Of a stretch of 64,000 bases of DNA, positions 8,834-17,929 are shown piece after piece. The notes under the pieces are model-generated. The model saw only the letters and a program-made list of their open reading frames with translations. It made no database searches and was not told the origin of the DNA. This stretch comes from an uncultured candidate division Zixibacteria bacterium (GTDB lineage: Bacteria > Zixibacteria > MSB-5A5 > SM1-73). The stretch lies in contig CAIVRH010000048.1 in NCBI GenBank assembly GCA_903908285.1, positions 124,001 through 188,000 on the forward strand, written 5' to 3'. Numbering within the stretch: position 1 is the first letter of the stretch; every line of letters begins with the position of its first letter. A program made the position numbers and the translations under genes.

Positions 8834-10473
8834 TATCCTATCACCCTAATGATTTCGTCAATGGTAGTTATTCCTTGAAGAACTTTCTCAATCCCGTCCT
8901 TCAGCATATTCTTCATCCGGGCGGTTTCTTCTATTTGACCGGAAAGAGCTTTTCGAACGATGAGTAAATTCACCTCCGGAGTTACTTCCAATACCTCAAA
9001 TATTCCGGTTCTTCCCCTATAACCTGTATGTTTGCATTTGTCACAACCTTTCCCCCGATAAAATATCGGATTTTTTAATCCCCTCAATTGGTTATATAAA
9101 TTAAGCTCTTTTTCGGATGGGGTATAGCTCTCTTTGCAGTGGGGACATATCCGCCGAACCAGCCTTTGAGCTATAATCGCCAGGAGGGAGGTGGCAACGA
9201 TGAACGGTTCCACGTCCATATCCAAAAGCCGTGCCACCGCCGAGGCAGCTGTATTGGCATGGAGAGTGGTTAAGACCAGATGACCGGTCATGGAGGATCG
9301 AAATGCCATCTCCGCGGTCTCCTCATCCCTCATCTCTCCGATGAGAATAATATCCGGATCGTGACGCAGGATGGAGCGCAATCCTCTGGCAAAGGTATAT
9401 CCCGCTTTTTCCAGAATTTGTGACTGTTTGGTGATGGGGATATAGGACTCTACCGGATCCTCCAAAGTTATTATGTTTTTCTCCAAAGCATTCAAAGTCT
9501 TCAGTGCAGCATAAAGAGTGGTGGATTTGCCTGAACCGGTAGGACCGGTTATCACGATCATGCCAAAGGGTTTTTGTACCAGTTTTCTGAATTGCTCCAG
9601 ATTCTCGCCGGTGAAACCCAGATCGGAAAGACTCATGAGAAAACGAGTTTTATCCAGTATTCGGAGAACCACGCTTTCGCCGTGAATGGTAGGCAGGGTA
9701 GAAACCCGGACATCGATCTCTCTGCTGTTGAAAGTAAAACGGAAGCTCCCATCCTGGGGTAACCTCTGTTCGGTTATATCCATGCTTCCCATGATCTTGA
9801 TCCGATTCGACACTGCGCGATGAATCCTCTGGGGCAATATGAATGAGGTTTGAAGAATTCCATCGATCCGATAACGTATCCTACCCACACTCTCATCCAC
9901 CTCTACATGAATATCTGTCGCTCTCTCTTTGATCCCATAGGCTATCAGAGAATCGACCAGTTTAACCAGCGGGGGAGTCTCCTCCTCCACCTCGGCCAAG
10001 TTCAGAGCCTGGCTCAAACTCTCCTCTATGACCTCATCCGGACTAGGGGTTATACCATAGAAGTCATCGATATAGCTTAAGATCGCATCCTCATCCGCGA
10101 TGCGGGGCTCAATGGAAAGCCGGGTGATTTCCCTCAATCGATCTATGGCCAGGATATTGTTGGGATTGGCCATAGCCACGGTAAGCACCCCCCCTTCCAC
10201 CTCCACCGGGATAAGTTTGAACTCCCTGGCGATTTCTCCCGGAATCAGTTTGACGGAATCACCATCTATGGGAGTGCTAATGAAGTCTAGGTAAGGGGTA
10301 TCGGTATGCTCTCCCACAACCTGCAGTACTTCCTCGTGGGTAAAGAATCCCAACCTTTCACATATCTCTCCAAATTTGCTGCCGGTGCGCGTTTTCTCTC
10401 GTTGCGCCAGCTCGTACTGGCTTTTAGTTAATCTTCCTTGATCTAAAAGAACTTCACCCAACGTCTTTCTCAT
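8833..10473 (-). CDS. MshE/GspE/PilB-like pilus assembly ATPase
   Basis: A 546-residue cytoplasmic ATPase that powers pilin polymerisation. The N-terminal 150 residues form a MshEN-like domain (LGEVLLDQGRLT, then LGFFTHEEV); such domains bind cyclic di-GMP in Vibrio MshE, but the conserved leading Arg is Thr here. Walker A is GPTGSGKS (310-317), and the Asp box/Walker B is DPDIILIGEMRDEE (about 372-385). A zinc-finger insert has C443, C446, C477 and C480, typical of assembly ATPases and not of PilT retraction ATPases. The start overlaps the upstream stop (ATGA), with AAGGGAA before it. Confidence 0.93.
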   Translation of the reverse strand: MRKTLGEVLLDQGRLTKSQYELAQREKTRTGSKFGEICERLGFFTHEEVLQVVGEHTDTPYLDFISTPIDGDSVKLIPGEIAREFKLIPVEVEGGVLTVAMANPNNILAIDRLREITRLSIEPRIADEDAILSYIDDFYGITPSPDEVIEESLSQALNLAEVEEETPPLVKLVDSLIAYGIKERATDIHVEVDESVGRIRYRIDGILQTSFILPQRIHRAVSNRIKIMGSMDITEQRLPQDGSFRFTFNSREIDVRVSTLPTIHGESVVLRILDKTRFLMSLSDLGFTGENLEQFRKLVQKPFGMIVITGPTGSGKSTTLYAALKTLNALEKNIITLEDPVESYIPITKQSQILEKAGYTFARGLRSILRHDPDIILIGEMRDEETAEMAFRSSMTGHLVLTTLHANTAASAVARLLDMDVEPFIVATSLLAIIAQRLVRRICPHCKESYTPSEKELNLYNQLRGLKNPIFYRGKGCDKCKHTGYRGRTGIFEVLEVTPEVNLLIVRKALSGQIEETARMKNMLKDGIEKVLQGITTIDEIIRVIG

Positions 10474-11885
10474 TTCCCTTCCTTGGGTAAGAGAAGAAAA
10501 TTCAAACGCTCGCGTACTTCTGAACGGGATTTCTCGTCTTTATCCGTAGTATGCTCCAGGAACAATCGATAATACTTGATACTGTTTTCCCTATCTCCGC
10601 ATAAGTCGAAAGTTCTGCCTAATCTATATAAAACCTGCGGGTCAGTGGAATTGATTTGATACGCCTTCATGCAGAATTCCGCCGCTTGGTTTAAGTCTCC
10701 CTTTTCCTCATAGATGCTGGCCAGAAGTAAATTGGCTTCTAAGTCAAAGGGATCATATTCCAACAGCTTTTTAAGCTTGGTTTCTGCCGAGGTAAGCTCG
10801 CCCGTCTGATACAGAAGCAATCCGAAATTGTAAAGAATTTTGGGATCCTTGGGTTTTACTGCATAAAGGTAGGTAAGCTCTCGTTCTGCCTCCCGATACC
10901 TTCCGGTTTGCATGTATGCTGTTGCCAAATTCATATGCGTTTTCATATGATTCGGATCATAAGCTAGCGCCCTTTTGTATGAATCGATGGCTTGAGCAAA
11001 ATCACCTTCTTGATGATAAGAGAATCCTCGATGATAATACTTTTCCGCCCGGGAGGCAGATCTATCGATTACCCCCAAGGGTTTAGGCACAGTTCTGATC
11101 TTTGATTCTGCCAGAGGGGATAAATCGATGTCTTTAGTGGATGTTTTCTCCAATCCCGATGCTTTGGTTATGGGGGGAACTTCGACGGTTGAAGCTTTCT
11201 TAGATGATCCCAAAGGAACATCCGGGTTGGTTTCTTTTGGGGAGATCTGTTTTGATTCCGGGGATACCAAAGGTAACAAATCATCTTCCGGCAAAACCTT
11301 CTGTTTGTCCTCCGAAGGAATGACCTCTTCCGGAATTTCCTTCTCCGTTTCCGGAGACAAAGATAGTTCGGGCATAGATGTAGGCTCCTGCAGCCTCTTG
11401 GGATATATGAGTTCAGCCCTATTTTGGGCAGATGGACCGGGAACGGTTTTGGCTGAAGGTTTTATCTTTAACCCGACCGGGTTCTGATTTGGATTTGTAT
11501 CTGCTTTCGTTTCTTTGTTCGAAGTTGGCTGGATTCCGGGCAGGAGTGTGGTTTTTTCCGGGGTGATCTCCGTTTTTTCATTAGTTTTTGCTACTACCGT
11601 ATCTGCTAACGCCGGTAACTTGGACTGGGCAGGTTTTAATGATTTCTTCCTGGCGCTTATCGATCGGGGGTTAACCGCAGGTGGAGTCTCGGATGCAGGC
11701 TTAATTAAGAATAGGTATGCTAAACCCACTGCGATCACCAGGAACATCAAGGCTGCCAGTAAAAGAATAAATCTCTTTTTCGATTTTGGTTTGGAAGTAG
11801 ACAGCGGAGTACGTGATTCTTGCGGTGTAATGAGCGGAGTTTCCTTGGTCTCCACCTTTTCGATAGCTTTGGTTATAAGTCCCAT
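10470..11885 (-). CDS. MshN-like TPR protein
   Basis: A 471-residue bitopic membrane protein. A short cytoplasmic tail is followed by one hydrophobic helix at about residues 39-61 (ILLLAALMFLVIAVGLAYLF). Next comes a 200-residue Pro/Ser/Thr/Glu-rich linker, then at least five TPR units from about residue 280 (AEKYYHRGFSYHQEGDFAQA onward). The architecture and position, between the AAA protein and the assembly ATPase, match MshN, a presumed periplasmic scaffold of MSHA-type pili. The low-complexity linker is the least conserved part. Its stop overlaps the ATPase start. Confidence 0.8.
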   Translation of the reverse strand: MGLITKAIEKVETKETPLITPQESRTPLSTSKPKSKKRFILLLAALMFLVIAVGLAYLFLIKPASETPPAVNPRSISARKKSLKPAQSKLPALADTVVAKTNEKTEITPEKTTLLPGIQPTSNKETKADTNPNQNPVGLKIKPSAKTVPGPSAQNRAELIYPKRLQEPTSMPELSLSPETEKEIPEEVIPSEDKQKVLPEDDLLPLVSPESKQISPKETNPDVPLGSSKKASTVEVPPITKASGLEKTSTKDIDLSPLAESKIRTVPKPLGVIDRSASRAEKYYHRGFSYHQEGDFAQAIDSYKRALAYDPNHMKTHMNLATAYMQTGRYREAERELTYLYAVKPKDPKILYNFGLLLYQTGELTSAETKLKKLLEYDPFDLEANLLLASIYEEKGDLNQAAEFCMKAYQINSTDPQVLYRLGRTFDLCGDRENSIKYYRLFLEHTTDKDEKSRSEVRERLNFLLLPKEGK

Positions 11886-11931
11886 TTCTTTTACCCAAAT
11901 CCTATGGTTATCTAACTTCTGCGATTAATCT

Positions 11932-12900
11932 CTAAACTCTTCCTCTTTCCAGTATTTTAATCCCATTCAAACTTTCCCAGCCCTCCAAAACATTTTGCAT
12001 GCTGATCTTCTTGGAATTCTCAGTGAATGCAGACATCATAGCCCTCTCGCAAAGAACGTTTACCATTCGAGGTAAACCTCTGGAGATCTCGTAGATCTTG
12101 CCGGTTGCCTGCGGGGTAAACTCAACCAAAGAATCATCCTTGGCTACTGCTAGTTGATGTTGAATGAACGGTAAAATCTCATCGAATTCCAACGGGAGCA
12201 GATGATATCTTACCAAAATCCGCTGGTCGAATTGTCTCAATTTCCGGTCACGCATTTTTTGCTCCAGCTCGGTCTGCCCGAAAAGAACGATCTGGACTAA
12301 TTTCTGATTCTCCGTTTCCAGATTGGACAGAAGTCTTAAGCCTTCCAAAGTTTCAAAATCCAGCCCCTGCGCTTCATCCAAAAAGATGACCACCTTTTTG
12401 GATTGCCGGTAAGCCAAAAGCAGCAGATCATAGAGCTGTTCGGTCAATTTTCTTTCGGTCAGATCCTCATCCGGAATTTTATTCACCCCTAAACTCTCCA
12501 AGATTGCCATCAGCAGCTCTTTCGAGGTGAGACGCGGATCCGGGATATGGCTTATTCGCAGATCCTCCCCGGCTTTGTTCAAGAAATATCTCGAAAGCAT
12601 GGTCTTGCCGGTGCCCGGTTCTCCCGTAATCATGGTGAAACCCAATCCCTCGTATATCCCGTAACGCAAATGGTTTAGGGCTTCGGCAGCCGAACGGGAG
12701 AAGAAGAAGAACTTGGGGTCCGGAGTGACTGAAAACGGAGACTCGCCAAACTTGAAGAAATTTTTGTATGAATCCAACAAGTCAACCCGCAGGAGGGTTT
12801 GTCTTCGACTCTGCTCTGCAGGTATGATTATTCTCTTGCGATCGGGAGACGGGGGAATGGTTTCCTCTCTCTCCATTGTGGATCTGTAAATCAATTTCAT
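11932..12900 (-). CDS. MshM/ExeA-like AAA ATPase
   Basis: A 322-residue protein of the ExeA/MshM family. After a 45-residue lead comes the family opening YKNFFKFGESPFSVTPDP, then Walker A GEPGTGKT and Walker B VVIFLDEAQGL, a sensor-like NLETEN stretch and a C-terminal lid. ExeA helps place or multimerise the secretin through the cell wall, and MshM is assumed to do the same. No peptidoglycan-binding domain follows, unlike Aeromonas ExeA. GGAAGG is 5 bases before the ATG. It begins one base after the secretin stop. Confidence 0.88.
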   Translation of the reverse strand: MKLIYRSTMEREETIPPSPDRKRIIIPAEQSRRQTLLRVDLLDSYKNFFKFGESPFSVTPDPKFFFFSRSAAEALNHLRYGIYEGLGFTMITGEPGTGKTMLSRYFLNKAGEDLRISHIPDPRLTSKELLMAILESLGVNKIPDEDLTERKLTEQLYDLLLLAYRQSKKVVIFLDEAQGLDFETLEGLRLLSNLETENQKLVQIVLFGQTELEQKMRDRKLRQFDQRILVRYHLLPLEFDEILPFIQHQLAVAKDDSLVEFTPQATGKIYEISRGLPRMVNVLCERAMMSAFTENSKKISMQNVLEGWESLNGIKILERGRV

Positions 12901-12901
12901 T

Positions 12902-14368
12902 TTAACCTTCCTTCTTATCCAGAGTGGTGATCCGGCAAGTCATAAATATCACCAGCTCTGACTTTTGCTCAGTCGATTCCTTCCGTTTGAAAAAGTAACC
13001 CAACAAGGGGATATCTCCTAACACCGGAACTTTATGTTCTGTATCGGTTAACTTGGAGGTGATAAGGCCTCCAATCACAATAGTCTCTCCATCTTTTATC
13101 CGCACCTGAGTGCTGGTCTCCCGGATGTCCACATTGGGGGCTTTTAGAGTTTGTTTCTCATATTGAAACTCCGACCAGGTATTGGCATCGCTCACTATGG
13201 GAACCACTTGCATGATAACGTAATCCTCCGAGGAGATAAAAGGTGTAACCCCCATGGTTAAACCCAAAAGCACGGTTTTTTGTTCAGGAACCACGATGGG
13301 CTGACCGATCTGCGCTCCTCCTGCAATTCCGGTTAGTTCCCAGTAACTCATCACTCGCCCCACATTGATCATGGCAGTCTGCCCATTCATGACATTCACC
13401 CTGGGTTTGGAAAGCACATTCACCTTACCAAATCTACCTAAAACATCGAGGATAACACTGGCATCACTCCGGGAAGCGCTAAGTTGAACCACTGAACCTG
13501 GTAAGCCCAGTCCTTGGCTGGCTTTCACCTCTATGTTTTTATTATTTAACAGGAAAGATTGCACCGCCGACCAATCTATTCCCCAAGATTGAGCTCGCTC
13601 CAGTGTTACTTCCACCACCTCCGCTTCAATCAACACTTGTCTGGTTATGGAGCTTTTAACCCGGGTAATGAAATTCTCCACCATCTTAAGATTCTGCTTG
13701 TGATCGGTGACCGTCACCATACCGGCCAACTTATTCACAAAATATTTGCCATCTGCAGAAACCAAATTTTTCATCCCATCTTCAACCTGTTTCCAGAAGT
13801 CAACCGCCTCTATATCGGTAGTTGCGGTTATCTGGATTTGACCGCTTATTCCTCCAGCGTTGGGAATAGAGCCCAGGACGTTCCCCCCCACCTGAACTTG
13901 AGAGTTAATCTTGTTCGGCACGTGACCTAATTCGAATACCCGGGTATCAACCAGTTTTATATAAAGGGTGGGACTGTTCGTCGAGTACAGGTAGTTGGTC
14001 GGAGCAAATATGATGTCCAAGGCTTCTAAAAAAGTCATATCCTCAAAGGACACGCTGATTTTTGTTTTCGGATCGACCCCTTCATTCCAGATGATGTTTA
14101 TTCCGGCTTCCTTGGTCAATCGATAAAGTGCGTCCTCCAATGCAATATCTTTGGCAGAGAAAGAATAAAGTTTTTCTTTCGACTGCTCCGCTTCCAAAAT
14201 GGGATTTAAACTCAATTTAGAAGGTACGGGCGGTGGAATTTCGATGCTTCCCTGAGTAGTAGACAGCTCGTCCTTCACTTTATCTTGAGCCAGATTCGAA
14301 GCACAGCCGCTAAGAAGAACAAGGACGCACCATAGGGCCATTATCCCGCAGAGAGAATTATTTTTCAC
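12902..14368 (-). CDS. MshL/PilQ-like secretin lipoprotein
   Basis: A 488-residue outer-membrane secretin subunit. It has a signal peptide with lipobox LSGC near residue 22, an N-terminal STN domain (FSAKDIALEDALYRLTKEAG), a short N-domain, and the C-terminal secretin barrel with VNVLSKPRVNVMNGQTA and GETIVIGGLI. It is shorter than PilQ and close to MshL in length and domain set. The start is GTG with AAGGAG 7 bases before it. It lies between the MshK-like and MshM-like genes, as in Vibrio. Confidence 0.92.
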   Translation of the reverse strand: MKNNSLCGIMALWCVLVLLSGCASNLAQDKVKDELSTTQGSIEIPPPVPSKLSLNPILEAEQSKEKLYSFSAKDIALEDALYRLTKEAGINIIWNEGVDPKTKISVSFEDMTFLEALDIIFAPTNYLYSTNSPTLYIKLVDTRVFELGHVPNKINSQVQVGGNVLGSIPNAGGISGQIQITATTDIEAVDFWKQVEDGMKNLVSADGKYFVNKLAGMVTVTDHKQNLKMVENFITRVKSSITRQVLIEAEVVEVTLERAQSWGIDWSAVQSFLLNNKNIEVKASQGLGLPGSVVQLSASRSDASVILDVLGRFGKVNVLSKPRVNVMNGQTAMINVGRVMSYWELTGIAGGAQIGQPIVVPEQKTVLLGLTMGVTPFISSEDYVIMQVVPIVSDANTWSEFQYEKQTLKAPNVDIRETSTQVRIKDGETIVIGGLITSKLTDTEHKVPVLGDIPLLGYFFKRKESTEQKSELVIFMTCRITTLDKKEG

Positions 14369-14379
14369 TATGATTCTCC

Positions 14380-15045
14380 TTAATTGACCACACTGGAATG
14401 GTCGTGGTAGAAAACACAGGTTTTCCCCGACTTGGAAAGAACAACGCTATCCGCTCTGATCTCTTTTACCATCCAACCGTCGAATTCTTCCCCTTCATAC
14501 ACCCACTGCTTTCTATCGCCTGAAACCAAAAGAGCGCTTTTTTCCTCGTCGGTAAGTAAGATCGCTTGGACCGTTATCGGTCTGGAGATTTCAGCATTCA
14601 CCGCTTCTCCTTCCTCGGATCCTGTATCCCGAGATTCTGATTCCTGGCTCGGTATCACTGGTTGAACCACCTCGCCGATTGTCTTTTCCAACTCCTTTAT
14701 TTCTTGTTTTAGCTTCCGTTCCTCAAGCGACGCCTTTAGCCATTCAATCTCTTTTTTGGTAGCATCAATTTTACTTTGCAGGTCCAGATATTTCGTGTCC
14801 TCTCCCCGAAAAGGATCTTTCCACTCCTTTAGCGCTTGAAACAAAGGAGATTGAGCCGGCGTTTCTTCCTTTTTGGGTTTGGGTGTAGGCTTATCTGCTC
14901 GAGGGGTGGGACGCTCCTTTTCTGGGGTAACCTCGTTGCTGCTCGAGGTCATGAATCTTAGCAGGAAGAACCCGACCAAGATCACCGCTACCGCTCCCAG
15001 GGCAAAGATAATTTTTTTTGATTTCAGTCTTTTGGGAAGTCCCAT
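14380..15045 (-). CDS. MshK/PilP-like periplasmic alignment protein
   Basis: A 221-residue bitopic protein. One membrane helix (about 12-30) precedes a Pro/Lys/Glu-rich linker, a charged coiled coil at about residues 85-120, and a small beta domain at about 150-215 (ITVQAILLTDEEKSALLVSG, then VYEGEEFDGWMVKEI) like the PilP/GspC homology region that touches the secretin. Vibrio MshK is shorter; this one has an added coiled coil. GGAGGGG lies before the ATG and the gene abuts its neighbours, so it is part of one operon. Confidence 0.78.
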   Translation of the reverse strand: MGLPKRLKSKKIIFALGAVAVILVGFFLLRFMTSSSNEVTPEKERPTPRADKPTPKPKKEETPAQSPLFQALKEWKDPFRGEDTKYLDLQSKIDATKKEIEWLKASLEERKLKQEIKELEKTIGEVVQPVIPSQESESRDTGSEEGEAVNAEISRPITVQAILLTDEEKSALLVSGDRKQWVYEGEEFDGWMVKEIRADSVVLSKSGKTCVFYHDHSSVVN

Positions 15046-15046
15046 A

Positions 15047-15583
15047 CTAAGCCCCTCCGGGTACCACGTAATATTTAAACTGCAGCCTTAAAACCCCCGG
15101 CACCGCCACATCCGTCCCCCCCACGGTAAATATTTCGATCATAAAAGGGTAATTTCGCAATTCATCCATCAGGGTCAACATCTGTTTGAAGGAGATATGA
15201 TCGGTAATGCCGACTTTAAGCGGCACCTCGTTCACCTCAATCAAAGAAGGGAAATCCTTGCTTTTTCGCTCGTTGTCCACTTCTACTTCCCCCTCTTGTC
15301 CTAATTGGGATAAAAGGGAGACGATGAACTTCTTCATTAAGACTTTATTGGCAATCGGATCATCCACCCGTGGAATTTGAACCAAGGCCTTCCCGCTGCT
15401 CCTCCTCAATTCCAACGATTCCTCCAAGCCTTTTACATACTCCAGGCGCTGGTCTAATTTTACCACACTTTCCTTTTGCTCTCTGATCTGAGCCTGCAGG
15501 GATTTTGTCTTCTTTATCCCCAGAATGATCAGCAAGACGGTTATGACCACAAAAACGAAAATGATTACCTTATTTTTACCCAT
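15047..15583 (-). CDS. MshJ/PilO-like pilus assembly protein
   Basis: A 178-residue bitopic protein. A single helix lies within the first 25 residues, followed by a coiled coil (LQAQIREQKESVVKLDQRLE) and a ferredoxin-like PilO domain. I take the ATG at 15583 as start, not the one 24 bases upstream. It gives a TGA-T-ATG junction with the preceding gene, and a TCAGGA element lies 6 bases before it. PilO-type proteins join the PilM/PilN complex to the secretin in the periplasm. All its neighbours belong to the same machine. Confidence 0.82.
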   Translation of the reverse strand: MGKNKVIIFVFVVITVLLIILGIKKTKSLQAQIREQKESVVKLDQRLEYVKGLEESLELRRSSGKALVQIPRVDDPIANKVLMKKFIVSLLSQLGQEGEVEVDNERKSKDFPSLIEVNEVPLKVGITDHISFKQMLTLMDELRNYPFMIEIFTVGGTDVAVPGVLRLQFKYYVVPGGA

Positions 15584-15584
15584 A

Positions 15585-16940
15585 TCAGGTCCTGAGTTGA
15601 TATTCAATTTTGAATATTATATTCTCCTCTTCCATCTTTTTGTCCACTATTCTAGCCTTGGAAAAAAGAGGAGACTGAAGGAGATTATACTGGAATTGTT
15701 CCACTAAATAAAGCGAAGCAAACTGATCCGTCCCCTCTACCGAGCCGCCTACCTCCCCCACCCATTCATGCTTATCTTTTTTGATCGTCATGCTGTTGAT
15801 AGATACTCCGGCCGGTATCACCGCAGCCAGTTCCAACAGGGTCTCCGACCAATGCGGCTGGGAGATTTCAAGAGAATGGGAAACCAGCTCGGAAGACAAC
15901 TCCTTCATCCGGTCTTCTTTCATTTTGATCTCCCCCTTTATCCCTTGCCGATAAATATTCAATTGTCGCAGATCCAAAGAAAAGCGAAAGATAATTAATC
16001 CAAAGATTAAAACTAAACCTAAAAACACGGAAGAGAATAAAGATACTGTTCTTTTGATCTTTTTCTTTTCCTTAATCGAAAATGGCGTAAATTGAAAATG
16101 GGTATCAGGCGGACTTGTTATAGCCAAACCCAAACAACCCGGATAAATTTCGGAGCCATCTTCGATGTCCTGAAAAAAGGGCTGTGATGAAAAGGGAATA
16201 ATGTTCGCTCCGGTTTTCTGCTTTAGGCTCTCCAGAATGTCCGGAGTAATGAATTTTCCTAGCACTAGTAAATTTGCCACACTCTCACCGGGAAAGCTCT
16301 CGGTATAGAAAAGAAGGGTTCGTTGAATGTCCTTAGCTAAAAATATATTTTCTTGGTCTTTATCCCCCTCCGATAAAGGAAGTTCTCGAGTCAATCGTAT
16401 CTCTCTTCCCTTGAATATGACTATCCGGCTTTTGGGATAAGACATCTCCACAAAACCCATGGATTCCGCCGATAGCATTCCCACTTTATCCAAAAGTGCC
16501 AGTAAGGCCACCGGATAAGTGGTATATATCTTCGGTCTGACAGAAAGGTGGGCGAAAACTAAAGAAAGTTCTTCCAGAGTTTCTCTTTCCACACCTACGG
16601 TCATTATTCTCTTATTGACCCGGGTATTGGGGACTACCACTTCTCCCAGGTCGGTATATTTAAATTGATAATTCCTGCCGAAGGATTTTTTAACCTCATG
16701 AGCAATGGCTTGATTCAATAAATTGCCGGAGATATTGGGCACCATGAACGTCTTATGGAAGGATTTCTCTATCGGAACTGCGACCCGGATCTCTTTTATC
16801 TTTCCCGCAATGTTCCGAAGATATCTCCCCAGATCCGAAGTGTCGATTTCGCGCGCTTCGTCCACCTGGATTTCTCCGTGCCCGTCCTCTACCCTGGCAA
16901 TTTTAACTTTTTCTCCTGCCCAGTCGATACATAAAAGCAT
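15585..16940 (-). CDS. MshI-like PilM-PilN fusion protein
   Basis: A 451-residue protein. The first about 290 residues have the actin-like PilM fold (start MLLCIDWAGEKVKIARV; later VNKRIMTVGVERETLEEL). A membrane helix at about 308-330 follows, then a PilN-like coiled coil and ferredoxin-like domain (LDLRQLNIYRQGIKGEI onward, ending in VEGTDQFASLYLVEQFQ). Joining PilM and PilN in one chain is the MshI arrangement. It anchors the cytoplasmic ATPase to the periplasmic parts. The nucleotide-binding loops of true PilM look degenerate, so ATP binding is doubtful. Confidence 0.82.
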   Translation of the reverse strand: MLLCIDWAGEKVKIARVEDGHGEIQVDEAREIDTSDLGRYLRNIAGKIKEIRVAVPIEKSFHKTFMVPNISGNLLNQAIAHEVKKSFGRNYQFKYTDLGEVVVPNTRVNKRIMTVGVERETLEELSLVFAHLSVRPKIYTTYPVALLALLDKVGMLSAESMGFVEMSYPKSRIVIFKGREIRLTRELPLSEGDKDQENIFLAKDIQRTLLFYTESFPGESVANLLVLGKFITPDILESLKQKTGANIIPFSSQPFFQDIEDGSEIYPGCLGLAITSPPDTHFQFTPFSIKEKKKIKRTVSLFSSVFLGLVLIFGLIIFRFSLDLRQLNIYRQGIKGEIKMKEDRMKELSSELVSHSLEISQPHWSETLLELAAVIPAGVSINSMTIKKDKHEWVGEVGGSVEGTDQFASLYLVEQFQYNLLQSPLFSKARIVDKKMEEENIIFKIEYQLRT

Positions 16941-16956
16941 AGGTTATCATTCCCTT

Positions 16957-17832
16957 CTAAGGACAGATATCATCTCCCCCGCACCCTTCGTTTATTTTAT
17001 TGGGACCAGCAGAGAAGAACTTATGACTCCCTGCTTCCCAACAGTATTCCGTTCCCCATGAATCCACCGCATCATCCGGATTATGCAAGAGTCCTGCTTG
17101 GATTAACGATCCCAATCCGGTAATCAACGCCCAATTGGTCATTCCATCGCAGTTACCGGGCGGGTCATGCATGCCATCACAGGGAGTGGTATCCGGATCC
17201 GTATCTATAAAACCATCACCGTCATCGTCGTTGGCTGCCAGTATCCCTGCTGCCTGGTTAAGAATTGCAGTCTCCTCATCTATCTCCCTCCTCCAGGCGA
17301 TGGAGGAAGCCAGTTCATTCGCTGAAATATATATCAGGATATCGTCAAATCTCGATGAAGAGCCTTTTTGAGTATAATTTCCGCCGTCAAAATCAGTATT
17401 CCCCTCTTCAAATTTCAAGTTGGTGCCCGAGGATATTAGAACCAGCGCAGAGTTTCCGATGGATTGGCCATCGATTCTCAGTTCTGACAAAGGCGATCCG
17501 TTATTCGTCGTGACATAGGCATAATACTTGTTCGAGTAGATCTCATCCATCTGAGCAGAAGGAGGAAGGTTCAACTCCTCAATTGGTACCTTATATCCAG
17601 AATCAGGAGTAGGTAAAGTAAGTTTATTTTGATAATAGCCTAACACCACTTCTTTTATGCTCTCCATCTCTTTTCTGGTTTTAACCTCTCTCTCCCTTTT
17701 GACTGCCGTACCATAAAATCCTACGAGCGAAACCGTGACCATCCCGATTATCGCCATGGCTATGCATAACTCCACCATGCTAAATCCCTTATAAGAGTGT
17801 TTAAGGGCGATTCTGCGCAGCGAGAAGATCAT
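16957..17832 (-). CDS. Type IV pseudopilin with EF-hand-like loop
   Basis: A 291-residue prepilin-like protein. The class III signal KGFSMVELCIAMAIIG (cleavage between G16 and F17, with Glu at mature position 5) is followed by the long hydrophobic helix and a large C-terminal domain. Residues 202-210 (DDDGDGFID) form a DxDGDGxxD calcium-binding loop, next to a Cys-containing stretch (CDGMHDPPGNCDGM) that could be disulfide-linked. It ends 16 bases before the MshI-like gene. Its size is more like a minor pilin or adhesive subunit than a major pilin. Confidence 0.85.
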   Translation of the reverse strand: MIFSLRRIALKHSYKGFSMVELCIAMAIIGMVTVSLVGFYGTAVKREREVKTRKEMESIKEVVLGYYQNKLTLPTPDSGYKVPIEELNLPPSAQMDEIYSNKYYAYVTTNNGSPLSELRIDGQSIGNSALVLISSGTNLKFEEGNTDFDGGNYTQKGSSSRFDDILIYISANELASSIAWRREIDEETAILNQAAGILAANDDDGDGFIDTDPDTTPCDGMHDPPGNCDGMTNWALITGLGSLIQAGLLHNPDDAVDSWGTEYCWEAGSHKFFSAGPNKINEGCGGDDICP

Positions 17833-17884
17833 CCAATTTTCTCATTTTAATATAAGTTTTAAGCATTATCTTAAAATTCGGGGA

Positions 17885-17911
17885 GGGGACACCGCTTTAG
17901 GCAATGTCCCC
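17885..17911 (-). terminator. Hairpin between the two pilin genes
   Basis: Arms GGGGACA and TGTCCCC are perfect over 7 bases with a 13-base loop. It lies in the 97-base gap between the two pilin genes. Without a U-tract it would be a partial terminator or 3' stabiliser that lets the first pilin be made in excess. That role is inferred. Confidence 0.4.
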
Positions 17912-17929
17912 TTCGCGTGACAGAATCCG

